A stretch of 64,000 bases of DNA from assembly GCF_029029525.1 (NCBI RefSeq), contig NZ_JAKJSC010000001.1, forward strand, positions 124,001 to 188,000, given 5' to 3'. The notes below the pieces were generated by a model. The model did no database searches. It saw nothing but the letters and a program-made list of their open reading frames with translations, and was not told where the DNA came from. Source of the DNA: Labilibaculum sp. DW002 (GTDB lineage Bacteria > Bacteroidota > Bacteroidia > Bacteroidales > Marinifilaceae). Shown one piece after another: positions 15,542-24,176 of this stretch. Each line of letters begins with the position of its first letter. The stretch's first letter is position 1. Made by a program: the position numbers and the translations under genes.

Positions 15542-17092
15542 TTATAAAATCGATTTAGGAAGAATTTTCCTTGTCCAGGTTTTTAAACGCTTGTACTTAT
15601 TCACTTCTAAATCGGGATTGAACTCCAATGTTGTTTCCCAGGAATTCTCAGGTTTAAACTCTTCTTCCATACCATTTAATACACCTCTCGATACTTTATC
15701 GGAATGAACAATTACAACACATTCGGTATTTAAATTTGCACTTCGAGGATCAAGATTAAACGAACCGATAACGGTTATTTTTTCATCAATTACCATCGAT
15801 TTTGCATGAAGTCCAAAAATGGGTTTGTGATTTAGCTTTTCTTGCAATTCTCCAGTCATTATTTTGGTTCGCTCTGCTGCATCAGGACGAAATTCGAAGA
15901 TTTGAACACCTGTGTTCAATAACTTTTTGCGATCTGTTTGGTAGCTGCTAAATGCTTCCACATTATCTGTAGAGGCTAAACTGTTGGTTAATATTCTGAT
16001 TTTCACACCTCGATTAACCGCTTCTCGAAATAAATTCTTACTCAATTCAGAGGTAATTAAATAGGGTGTTTGAATAACTATAGAAGATTTGGCATTTTTA
16101 ATCAAGCTAATTAAAGCCGTTGTAGAGACACCGCCACCACCTAAACCCTTTGTTCCATCATTCTTCCCTGGTGCATCGGATATGAAATGAACATTATCTA
16201 CCCAAACTAAGTCACCCGATTTTTTAATGGAATTAAAGGTTGCTGGCAAATTCTCTATTCTTTTTCTTACTTGAGGCCAAAAGTTAGCTGGATTGCAGGC
16301 ATATTCATGAAGTCTTTTGTATCGATCTGCCGATTGGCTGTCCGTATCTTTATTTTTAACTAAGTTTTCAATCCCTGTAGTTAGGGAGCAGTTCCAAAAC
16401 TCATTAAACGATTTAGTTACTTTCCTTGATTCTTTACCCACTAATAAAATATCTCGATCTCTGAAATTATACTCATGATCGTAATCAAAATATTCATCAG
16501 CAATATTACGACCACCTGTGATTACTACTTTGCCATCTACAATAAGGGTTTTGTTGTGCATTCGTTGATTAGCTCCTCTAAAATCGGTGGTTAATTTGCC
16601 GATTTTTTGAAATAGATTCTTGCCCAAATTAATCCCAGGGTTGTAAATTTTAATGCTAATATTTTCGTGCGATGCAACGCTTAAAAGATCTTGAATGTCG
16701 GCATCGAGCATGATATCATCAACAATGATTCTGATTTTAACTCCGCGATCCGCAGCTCTTATTAAGTAATCACAAGCAATCAAGCCAACATTATCTGTAG
16801 AGAAAATGAAATATTGAATGTCAATGGTCTTCTCAGCATATTCGCTAAGCCATGCTCTGGCTACCAAAGAACCACTTCCATCTTCAAGAACATATACTCC
16901 TGTTTTTGTCTCCATCAAAGGGGCAATTTCTTCAAGTGTCTTCGATAGAGTGATCTGATCATTCCGATGAATCTTCGAACAAAAACTAGTTTCCTGTGTG
17001 GTGTTCTTCTTTTCAGCACATGATACCAATAAAATTAGGGCAAGGAGATAGTAATACTTAAACTTTAGAATGGATTCAATTTGTTTTATCAT
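15542..17092 (-). CDS. Phospholipase D / cardiolipin synthase-like lipoprotein
   Basis: 516 residues with a lipoprotein signal (LLALILLVSC, Cys at about residue 25). Two HxKx4D phosphodiesterase motifs are present: HNKTLIVD near residue 180 and HAKSMVID near 417, each followed by the GGRN or GSFNLDPRS element. The two-motif layout and length fit the ClsC/YmdC-like branch of the PLD superfamily, so phosphatidyl transfer in cardiolipin synthesis is likely; other PLD functions cannot be excluded. The lipid anchor is unusual for Cls proteins. It is flanked by gaps with no co-directional close neighbour. Confidence 0.85.
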   Translation of the reverse strand: MIKQIESILKFKYYYLLALILLVSCAEKKNTTQETSFCSKIHRNDQITLSKTLEEIAPLMETKTGVYVLEDGSGSLVARAWLSEYAEKTIDIQYFIFSTDNVGLIACDYLIRAADRGVKIRIIVDDIMLDADIQDLLSVASHENISIKIYNPGINLGKNLFQKIGKLTTDFRGANQRMHNKTLIVDGKVVITGGRNIADEYFDYDHEYNFRDRDILLVGKESRKVTKSFNEFWNCSLTTGIENLVKNKDTDSQSADRYKRLHEYACNPANFWPQVRKRIENLPATFNSIKKSGDLVWVDNVHFISDAPGKNDGTKGLGGGGVSTTALISLIKNAKSSIVIQTPYLITSELSKNLFREAVNRGVKIRILTNSLASTDNVEAFSSYQTDRKKLLNTGVQIFEFRPDAAERTKIMTGELQEKLNHKPIFGLHAKSMVIDEKITVIGSFNLDPRSANLNTECVVIVHSDKVSRGVLNGMEEEFKPENSWETTLEFNPDLEVNKYKRLKTWTRKILPKSIL

Positions 17093-17611
17093 AAGTTGCG
17101 TTGCCCTTTAATTGTAAAAGTTGATAAAGATAATAAAATTGACTGTTTACTTCGAATACTGAAATACCTTTGCGACTGCATGAGTCAGGTCTTTTATTAA
17201 TTGCAGGATTTAGTTTGTGAATCGTAATGGGGCATTGAGTGCTTTAGCATAGTCCCGATAGCTGCAGGATTGATTCTTTTGTGGTAATGACTACCGATCC
17301 CGATTCATCGGGAGAGATCATGCACACCCGTGAAATAATCAGTGAATAAAAGAATAGCCCGTCCGGATTTAGGACAGAGAAAATATATTATCTAACACTG
17401 AGATCACCGAGTAACTCAGAGAAGAGAAATCTTTAATGAATGTATGCAGTGATATTTTGTTTTTTTTCTCTGAGTACCACCGTGTCATCTGTGGTTAATT
17501 TCCTTATTTACTCAAAGTTCAATATGAAATCTGATATTTTAGGTAGATTCGAAATCATCATTAATCATACGAAAACTTAAAAATCAGCGTCTTTTTTTAT
17601 CATCTAAATGT
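17093..17611. other. 519-base gap with inverted repeats
   Basis: No coding potential was found. It contains CCCGATTCATCGGG at 17299-17312 and a larger degenerate inverted repeat described separately. The part near 17093 should include the promoter of the phospholipase D-like gene. Confidence 0.5.
17395..17503. repeat. Degenerate inverted repeat (CACTGAGAT.../...ATCTGTGG)
   Basis: The left arm runs from CACTGAGATCACCGAG through ACTCAGAGAA; the right arm, read on the other strand, begins CACAGATGACACGG and also runs into ACTCAGAGAA. The arms are ~28 bases and separated by about 50 bases. A related arrangement lies at 24037-24095. This resembles a dispersed Bacteroidota palindrome family. Confidence 0.5.
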
Positions 17612-19408
17612 CTAATTCGAATACTGCAATTGAATCAGTTTATTATATTTTCCTTCAGGTAACTCCATTAAGGTTTCATGAGTACCCTGCTCTACAATCT
17701 CACCTTGTTCCAGTACAATAATTTCATCGGCTTTTCTGACGGTAGATAAACGGTGCGCAATCACAATAGATGTTCTCCCAGCCATAAGCTTCTCAAGAGC
17801 TTCCTGAACCAATTGTTCCGACTCTGAATCCAAGGAAGATGTTGCTTCATCCAAAATCAGAATTTTAGGATCCTTCAGAATAGCACGTGCAATAGCTATA
17901 CGTTGACGCTGGCCTCCCGATAGTTGTGTGCCACGCTCACCTACTATGGTATCAAACCTCTCAGGAAAACGGTCGATAAATTCCAAAGCATTGGCCTTTT
18001 TAGCTGCTTCGTATATTTCCTCCTGGCTTGCACCAGGTTTCCCATAAGCTATATTTTCCCCTATACTCCCACCAAACAGAAAAATATCTTGTGGAACTAA
18101 TGAAATCTGCCCCCTTAAGGCCGATAAGGGAAAATCATGACTATCATGCTCATCGAAGAACAAACTGTTCTTTGGTGGCTGGTGCAACATAAGCAAGAGA
18201 GAAGCTAAAGTACTTTTCCCAGCACCACTATGCCCCACAAGAGCAATCATTTGATTACTTTTTATGTCTAGATTGATCTTATTCAGAACATCTTGTTCCA
18301 ATCGCGAAGGGTAAGCAAAGGTCAAATTATTGAAACTAATTTCTCCCTGTAGCTTAAACTTAGGATCTATTTTCTGCATTTCTTGAATTTCTTCGGGTAC
18401 CTCATCGTAAATCTTAAACAAATCTTCGGTAGCCCCTATAAATTTCTGAATGCTCGTATACACATTCGCCAATCCGCTAATGGTTCCCCCTACAAAAACC
18501 GAATAAATAACAAATGAGAACAAGTCTCCGGATTGCATTTCTCCTGCTTGCAATAAACGAGAACCTTGCCATACCATAGCAGCAATGGCACCAAATAGGC
18601 CTAGAATAATAAAAGAAGAAAAGGCTCCTCTATATTTACCTCTCGTCATGCCTAAGTCGGCTATCTCCAGGGTTTTCTTTTTGTAACGATTTATCTCAAC
18701 ATGTTCGTTGGTAAATGCTTTTACCGATTGTATACCCTGCAAAGTCTCCTCTATAATGGTATTGGAGTCAGCCAATTTGGTTTGTACATCCTTAGAGAAT
18801 TTCCGAATAAATCGACCAAAGAAACGTGCTGCGACCATGGTAGGCGGTAAAGTGATCAGCATAAAAGCCGTTAGCTTTATAGATATAATACCCAAGAGGA
18901 TAATCCCGCCCGTAATAACGATAATTTGACGGATAAAATCGGCCAAAGTGCTGGTCATGGTTTCCTGAAGTAAAATAACGTCGGCTGATATTCTACTATT
19001 AAGCTCTCCCACTCGTCTTCTTTCGAAAAATTGCAAAGGCAACTTGATTAAATGACGGTAAGTAGCTTGTCGTAAGGCTGCCAATGATTTCTCTGTAACA
19101 TTAACAAACAAGACAATACGAAAATAGGCAAATGTGGCTTGAGCGATCAAAACAAGGGCAATCAGAATAGCCGTTTGATTTAAAGTCTGTCCCAATGTGG
19201 TGCTATTCCCCGTGTTCACCAAATCACCCAATAGTTTTGGGAAAGCCAAACTGGCCAAACTCGAACCTAACAAAAAGAAAATACCTAAAAAATATTGTCC
19301 TCGGTAGGGTTTAATATATTTGTAAAGTCGTAATGCACTTCGTAAACCGCTTTTGTTAATTTTTCCTTTCGGAGCATTTGAAGTATCTGCTGTATGTGTT
19401 CTAGACAT
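17612..19408 (-). CDS. ABC exporter, fused membrane and ATPase domains (MsbA-like)
   Basis: 598 residues, typical of half-size ABCB exporters. Six membrane helices span residues ~35-320, followed by an ATPase domain with Walker A GHSGAGKST near residue 385, the signature LSGGQRQRIAIARA near 490, Walker B ILILDEATSSLD, and the switch His in VIAHRLSTV. It should work as a homodimer in the inner membrane, exporting lipid A, another lipid or a drug; substrate cannot be told. It is transcribed alone. Confidence 0.93.
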   Translation of the reverse strand: MSRTHTADTSNAPKGKINKSGLRSALRLYKYIKPYRGQYFLGIFFLLGSSLASLAFPKLLGDLVNTGNSTTLGQTLNQTAILIALVLIAQATFAYFRIVLFVNVTEKSLAALRQATYRHLIKLPLQFFERRRVGELNSRISADVILLQETMTSTLADFIRQIIVITGGIILLGIISIKLTAFMLITLPPTMVAARFFGRFIRKFSKDVQTKLADSNTIIEETLQGIQSVKAFTNEHVEINRYKKKTLEIADLGMTRGKYRGAFSSFIILGLFGAIAAMVWQGSRLLQAGEMQSGDLFSFVIYSVFVGGTISGLANVYTSIQKFIGATEDLFKIYDEVPEEIQEMQKIDPKFKLQGEISFNNLTFAYPSRLEQDVLNKINLDIKSNQMIALVGHSGAGKSTLASLLLMLHQPPKNSLFFDEHDSHDFPLSALRGQISLVPQDIFLFGGSIGENIAYGKPGASQEEIYEAAKKANALEFIDRFPERFDTIVGERGTQLSGGQRQRIAIARAILKDPKILILDEATSSLDSESEQLVQEALEKLMAGRTSIVIAHRLSTVRKADEIIVLEQGEIVEQGTHETLMELPEGKYNKLIQLQYSN

Positions 19409-19746
19409 TCTCTTTTATACCATTTAAATTTTAAAATAATTGAGGTATAATGCCGATATACATTTATATATCATTTAGAAACGAGCGTACTAAATGGTCG
19501 TTATGAATGATAATCGGTATCACTATTTGGTATTGTTCTTAATAATACGCAAAATTGCTGAGATAATGTTTTCCATAGCTTGTTTTTAATTGGCTGACTA
19601 AGATAAAAGCGGATGCAGTCGATTAAAATATAAGAACGGGAGCTATTCTTGTCTGATATGATAGATTAATGAGGTAGACTGCAGAGTTTACTGATGGGAA
19701 ATGTTCTTTTTAAAACAGGTGTTTAAGAGAAGGTTTTAAGGTTTAT
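19409..19746. other. 338-base gap, nothing recognised
   Basis: This lies between the ABC exporter start (- strand) and the end of the small gene at 19747-20178 (- strand). AT-rich; no ORF, repeat or strong terminator was seen. Confidence 0.5.
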
Positions 19747-20178
19747 TTAGGGTGTTGATAAAATTTCTATTTCTTTTTCGATAAAATCAAGATTTTCAAG
19801 ATCGATATTAAGCCATTTAACAGATGCAGCTAAAGTGCTGAATGTTTTGTACTGAAGTGGGGATATGTTTTCGTTTAAGGAGAAGATGATTGTTTTCGTT
19901 ACATGGTCGGGTGTAGAGGTTAATAAAACAAGCCTCATTAGTCCGGTTAGTTTTAAGTTTTCGTTCACCCAATTACCATATTCCAACAACTCATTTTCTG
20001 TTAAATTCACCTTTGCTTTTCTAATGTCAACAATAAATCCAAACTTAGGATTGAAATCTTTATCATTAATAATATTACTTTTAAGCTGTTTCATCCTTTC
20101 TTTAGTAATATTATTTTGATGGTATTGAATGATTAGCCCAACATCTTTTAAAATAGAGTATTTGTAGACATCTATCAT
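19747..20178 (-). CDS. Small STAS/SpoIIAA-like protein
   Basis: 143 residues, soluble, alternating strands and helices: an N-terminal strand pair (YSILKDVGLIIQYHQ), a helix, then FGFIVDIRKAKVNLTENEL, followed by LVLLTSTPDHVTKT. This order resembles STAS/SpoIIAA-like domains in Bacteroidota that follow histidine kinases. It starts 52 bases downstream of the kinase stop codon on the same strand, so the two are probably co-transcribed and may work together in signalling. The assignment is by fold impression only. Confidence 0.5.
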   Translation of the reverse strand: MIDVYKYSILKDVGLIIQYHQNNITKERMKQLKSNIINDKDFNPKFGFIVDIRKAKVNLTENELLEYGNWVNENLKLTGLMRLVLLTSTPDHVTKTIIFSLNENISPLQYKTFSTLAASVKWLNIDLENLDFIEKEIEILSTP

Positions 20179-20230
20179 AGTTTATTTAAATTAAATTATA
20201 TTTTTTTAATGACTCGGGGAAATACGATTA

Positions 20231-21400
20231 TTATTTATTTATAGCTTGTTTTGAATGATTTAAGGGTAATGTGAATTTGAAAACACTACCTTTTCCTCTT
20301 TCACTTTCAGCCCAAATTTCACCACCATGTTTTTCCACAAATTCTTTACATAGGATCAAGCCTAAACCAGATCCTTTTTCTTCTGCTGTGCCATTAGTTG
20401 AAATATTGGTATTTGTATCAAATATCTTTTTAAGAGTTTCATTATTTATCCCAACTCCATTGTCTGAAATAGAAATTTCAATATCGTTTTGTTTGGGAAT
20501 TGTTGAAATGTTAATATTTCCTCCTGGTTTTGTGAATTTTATTGAATTTGAAATAAGATTTCGTAAAATAATCTGAATCATATTTTTATCTGCATTCACT
20601 ACGATATCATCTGATTTAATCTGATTTAAAGATATGTTTTTGGTGTTTGCTATTGATGTTGAGTCTTGTATTATTTCTGTAATAATTGATGACAATAGTA
20701 ATTTTTGTGGCTCATAGACTATTTGTCCTGTTTGTGATTTTGCCCAGGTTAATAAATTGTCGAGCAATACAAGTGTATTTTTTGTTGTAGAATTTATTAT
20801 CCCTAAGTATTCTTCCCTTTCTAAAACATCTAAATCGGTTCCATCTGTAATTAGTAATTCCGAAAACCCTAAAATACTATTAAAGGGTGTTCTTAAATCG
20901 TGTGCAATTATTGAAAAAAGTTTGTCCTTTGTAGCATTAAGTTGCATTAGGTGCTTTTGGTTTTCTTTCAGAGTTTGTTCAGCCGTTTTACGTTCAGTGA
21001 TATCAAGCATAATACCAACAATTCCACAAAACTCATTATTTTCATTAATGATATTGGCCTTGTGAAATAATATATCATGAATCGTCCCGTTGGCATATTT
21101 TACCTTACTTTCATAGCTCTGATTTTTCAAATTGTCTCGTAATTCGCAATCTGCATTATAGTATCTGTCTGCAAGTTCTTTAGGCGAAATATCATAGACG
21201 CTCGAGTTTATGATTTTCGTTTTGGGCAAGCCTAGATAGTTTGCAAAAGCTTCATTACAATTTGTATAGATAAAATCTTTATTCTTAACAAATAGTGGGT
21301 TTGGAATAGTATTAATCATTTTATCTTGAATTTGTAATTCAAGCTTCAATTTGATTATTTCTTTTTCCAATTCTTGATATGTAGGAGTTTCATTGGTCAT
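20231..21400 (-). CDS. Soluble PAS sensor histidine kinase
   Basis: 389 residues without membrane helices. A short coiled coil (residues ~5-25) leads into a PAS domain (~28-140; IPNPLFVKNKDFIYTNCNEAF), a HisKA domain with phospho-acceptor His near residue 166 (IAHDLRTPFNS) and a HATPase domain (SNSIKFT, ISDNGVGI, GSGLGLILCKE). It is cytoplasmic and likely senses a small ligand or redox cue through PAS. No receiver domain or response regulator gene is adjacent; the following gene is the STAS-like protein. The HisKA/HATPase half is clearly similar to the kinase at 13262-15094, suggesting paralogy. Confidence 0.9.
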   Translation of the reverse strand: MTNETPTYQELEKEIIKLKLELQIQDKMINTIPNPLFVKNKDFIYTNCNEAFANYLGLPKTKIINSSVYDISPKELADRYYNADCELRDNLKNQSYESKVKYANGTIHDILFHKANIINENNEFCGIVGIMLDITERKTAEQTLKENQKHLMQLNATKDKLFSIIAHDLRTPFNSILGFSELLITDGTDLDVLEREEYLGIINSTTKNTLVLLDNLLTWAKSQTGQIVYEPQKLLLSSIITEIIQDSTSIANTKNISLNQIKSDDIVVNADKNMIQIILRNLISNSIKFTKPGGNINISTIPKQNDIEISISDNGVGINNETLKKIFDTNTNISTNGTAEEKGSGLGLILCKEFVEKHGGEIWAESERGKGSVFKFTLPLNHSKQAINK

Positions 21401-21543
21401 GTAATATTTGTATAATAATTTCTATAAATAGGCATAACAAATATTTGTACGGTAAGCATTGTGTTCTTGTTTGCATTTTTAGATATTTTAATAAGTAAAT
21501 GCATCTGAAATGACATGCAATAGTGAGAGGGATGACATTAAGA

Positions 21544-21571
21544 AAGGGCAATCCTTGCGGAATGCCCTTTG
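21544..21571 (-). terminator. Terminator of the DUF5018/LRR lipoprotein gene
   Basis: AAAGGGCA (21544-21551) pairs with TGCCCTTT (21564-21571) with an interrupted GC inner stem; on the minus strand it ends CTTTCTTAAT. Confidence 0.55.
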
Positions 21572-21606
21572 TAAATTATTCACATCTATACTAATTTAAA
21601 CCAGAT

Positions 21607-23223
21607 TTAATCGAATTCAATGATTGTATCTGGCAGTTTTAGTTGAAGAGCATCAATATCTTCCTGTGTTAGATTTATAGACTCATTTAAATATAGGAAC
21701 TCTAGTTTAGAAAGGTTTTCTAGTAAGGAAAGATCCCAACAATTGGTGTTGCTCAAGTTTAAATGTGTTAAACCAACTAATGATTCCAATCCTGATAATA
21801 CTTTAGCTCTTGTTCCCTGTGCATGAAATTGCTTTATGCTCGTTAGGCCTCTTAAAAACTCATAACCATTATTATAAATCTGATCTGTATAAACGTAACT
21901 CATTGCAAAAAATTCAAGTTTCGTAAGTTTCTCAAAAGATGGAAATGCTTCTATTGGATTGTTACCAAGCGAAAGATATTCGAGTTCAATAAGATTAGGG
22001 ATCATAGAAATATCAACGATTTTGTTCCAGCTTAGTTGAAGATTATTAATTGTAGTCATATTTTCTAGTGCTGAAATATCTACAATTTCATTACTTCCTA
22101 GCCACAATACCTCCAAATTCTCAAGTTCAGACAATTGACTAAGAGTACTAATTTTATTGGTTGTAAGGTCTAAATGCTCTAAACTTGTTAGATATTCAAT
22201 ACCACTAATATCTGTGATGTTTTTATCAACAGCTTCGAGCTTTGTAATTTCTGAAACTTCTCTAAGATAAATATAGCCCTCAGGCTCTCCCGAATATCTC
22301 ATTGCACCTCTTACAGCTAGTTCTAAGTTTGAATCTGCAATCTCTATTGGTAATACAATATTAACAGTATAAATTGTCTGGTAATCCTGATTCTGTGCTG
22401 TTATCGTATATTCAACAGGGTTTGAGAAGTCTTGAGATTCTTCAAGTGAAGGAAGAATTGTAGCCTCTTCCGAAATTTCTAGAGTTGGGATTAATTCGCT
22501 TAGCTCAACTCCTTTTTCAGCATAAATCAAGATGGTCTTATTCTCTTCATCAATAATTGTTTCGCGATACTGGTTTTGGATGCTAAAAGATGAAATTTTA
22601 CTTTCCGTATTATCAAGCATTTTCACAGTTACTTCGTAAGACTTTACTTGCCCATCTTGAGCAGTTACAGTATAATTCACCGCATCCGAAAAATCAGTAA
22701 CAATACCAGTTTCTGGTAAAATAGTAGCATCAGAAGAGATTTCAACTGTAGGTACTAAGTTGGTAAGGTCCGTACCGTAAACCACCTCAGCATAAATTGT
22801 CTCGCTATCTATTGCTGCAGTTACAAAAGGATCTAATTCATTAAAAACAAAGCTCAGAATATCTCGCTCTGTATTTTTAATAACTTCTACTTCAACAGTA
22901 TATGTTTGAGTTTGACCATCCTCTGCAGTAACTGTATAGGTTACGGGTTTGGAAAAATCTTGCTTCACATTAGTATTTGGAGATATCGACGCTTTGTCTG
23001 ATAATTCAATGGAAGCTGCCAATTGATTTACATCAGTGCCATAAGGAACCACTAATAGAATAGAATTTCCATTTATTTCTGCATGTACATTAGGATTAAG
23101 TTGATCGAAAGAGAAAGCTAAAATATCCATTTCAGAAGATTTACGATCTTCTTTATCACATCCAGCAAGCGTTATAGAAAATAATAAAAATAACAGAATA
23201 GATAGATGGTTCATTTTATTCAT
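21607..23223 (-). CDS. DUF5018 repeat and leucine-rich-repeat surface lipoprotein
   Basis: 538 residues with a lipoprotein signal (ITLAGC, Cys at about residue 22). Three tandem ~90-residue DUF5018-like beta domains follow (~30-115, 116-207, 208-296), each ending in the recurrent pattern F-S-x-x-V-x-Y-T-[VI]-T-A. The C-terminal ~220 residues are leucine-rich repeats with internalin-like spacing (LEHLDLTTNKI, LEVLWLGSNEI, LEYLSLGNNPI). Likely displayed on the outer membrane for binding; ligand unknown. It is a single gene between terminators. Confidence 0.85.
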   Translation of the reverse strand: MNKMNHLSILLFLLFSITLAGCDKEDRKSSEMDILAFSFDQLNPNVHAEINGNSILLVVPYGTDVNQLAASIELSDKASISPNTNVKQDFSKPVTYTVTAEDGQTQTYTVEVEVIKNTERDILSFVFNELDPFVTAAIDSETIYAEVVYGTDLTNLVPTVEISSDATILPETGIVTDFSDAVNYTVTAQDGQVKSYEVTVKMLDNTESKISSFSIQNQYRETIIDEENKTILIYAEKGVELSELIPTLEISEEATILPSLEESQDFSNPVEYTITAQNQDYQTIYTVNIVLPIEIADSNLELAVRGAMRYSGEPEGYIYLREVSEITKLEAVDKNITDISGIEYLTSLEHLDLTTNKISTLSQLSELENLEVLWLGSNEIVDISALENMTTINNLQLSWNKIVDISMIPNLIELEYLSLGNNPIEAFPSFEKLTKLEFFAMSYVYTDQIYNNGYEFLRGLTSIKQFHAQGTRAKVLSGLESLVGLTHLNLSNTNCWDLSLLENLSKLEFLYLNESINLTQEDIDALQLKLPDTIIEFD

Positions 23224-23437
23224 AATAAATAAATTTATTTTAGTTAGTGATTTTTAATCATGTAGATTTAGAAGTAGATAGAGGTGATTTTTTCCGCTTA
23301 TTTATTTCATTACATAATTTTATATTTCAAAGTTTGAATATATATAAAATGAAAAAATAAATTTAACAATGGCTTTAGTTTATACTCATTCTTAGATTGC
23401 ATTATAGATGCCTCAATTTGATGCAAATTATGAATCA

Positions 23438-23472
23438 TAAAAAAGACCATCCTTCGGGGATGGTCTTTTTTA
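23438..23472 (-). terminator. Rho-independent terminator
   Basis: GACCATCC / GGATGGTC around TTCGG with A and T runs on both sides; serves the small membrane protein gene (23498-23878). Confidence 0.85.
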
Positions 23473-23497
23473 TTTTGATTGCTCGTTAGAACAATTG

Positions 23498-23878
23498 CTA
23501 AGGCAACTGTTTCCATGCTTCATCAGGAGCATTTTCAATATCATTTGGAACAGGCTTATCAAGCAATAACTTTACTGTTTTAGGATGGTTGGGTAGAAAC
23601 AAAACAAAAAATCTCTTGCCAATCAAATTGCGATCATATGTGTCAGTTTTAGAGAAATCAGTATAGATTTTGTTTTTATACTTAAAAGTAAAGTTAACAG
23701 ATGCCGCAGAGTGACGATCGTCAATTATATGAGTAATTACACCAATGGAGTAAATACCTTTTTTCGGTAACTTCTTGTATCTAATAATATCTAGACTTGC
23801 AGGTATAATTATCCAAATAAGTACAATTAATGAGATGATACCAATTACTACATTCCTGCCTATTTGAGATTCGGTCAT
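23498..23878 (-). CDS. Hypothetical single-helix membrane protein
   Basis: 126 residues. One N-terminal transmembrane helix (residues ~9-29) is followed by a ~95-residue domain rich in strands (GVITHIIDDRHSAASVNFTFKYKNKIY, FFVLFLPNHPKTVKLLL). The layout resembles DUF3592-like proteins, but the match is weak. It has its own promoter-like box and terminator. Function unknown. Confidence 0.7.
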   Translation of the reverse strand: MTESQIGRNVVIGIISLIVLIWIIIPASLDIIRYKKLPKKGIYSIGVITHIIDDRHSAASVNFTFKYKNKIYTDFSKTDTYDRNLIGKRFFVLFLPNHPKTVKLLLDKPVPNDIENAPDEAWKQLP

Positions 23879-23898
23879 TTTTAAGAATAAGAGTTGAA

Positions 23899-23906
23899 CA
23901 AATATA
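23899..23906 (-). promoter_or_regulatory. Bacteroidota -7 box for the small membrane protein
   Basis: The minus strand reads TATATTTG (TAnnTTTG), 20 bases before the start codon; identical to the box upstream of the exonuclease-fold gene. Confidence 0.4.
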
Positions 23907-24036
23907 ATCTAAAAAGATTGGTGAGAAGAAATTAATATCGATGTCTGTGACAATACTTTGTACTTAATGATCTTTTAAACCATCGAGATCATCGTTTTTG
24001 TTGTAATGAATACATGCGATTCAACTTTTTTTCCTC

Positions 24037-24095
24037 TGTGGAACTCCTTGCTCTCAGTGGTTAATTAAGTTTTCTCACCACAGAGTTCCCCGAGT
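24037..24095. repeat. Degenerate inverted repeat (CTCTGTGG ... CCACAGAG)
   Basis: CTCTGTGGAACTCC and CCACAGAGTTCCCC lie as inverted arms around TTAATTAAG. It is related in words to the repeat at 17395-17503. Confidence 0.5.
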
Positions 24096-24103
24096 AGTAG
24101 GAG

Positions 24104-24142
24104 GGTATAATAAAAAAGACCATCTCTTGCGAGACAGCCTTT
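24104..24142 (-). terminator. Weak terminator of the metallopeptidase gene
   Basis: On the minus strand GGCTGTCTC / GAGATGGTC form an imperfect stem around GCAA, followed by TTTTTT. Confidence 0.4.
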
Positions 24143-24176
24143 AATATCATAAAGCGTAAGGCTAAATAGCAATAGC

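Noticed and set aside
15397-15548. Fifty-codon open stretch (D-V-A-F-L-D-K-I-L ...) before the phospholipase D-like gene end
   Set aside because: No start codon, no neighbour or homologue; may be chance or a remnant.
23310-23516. Short minus-strand frame after the small membrane protein
   Set aside because: It runs through the terminator at 23438-23472.
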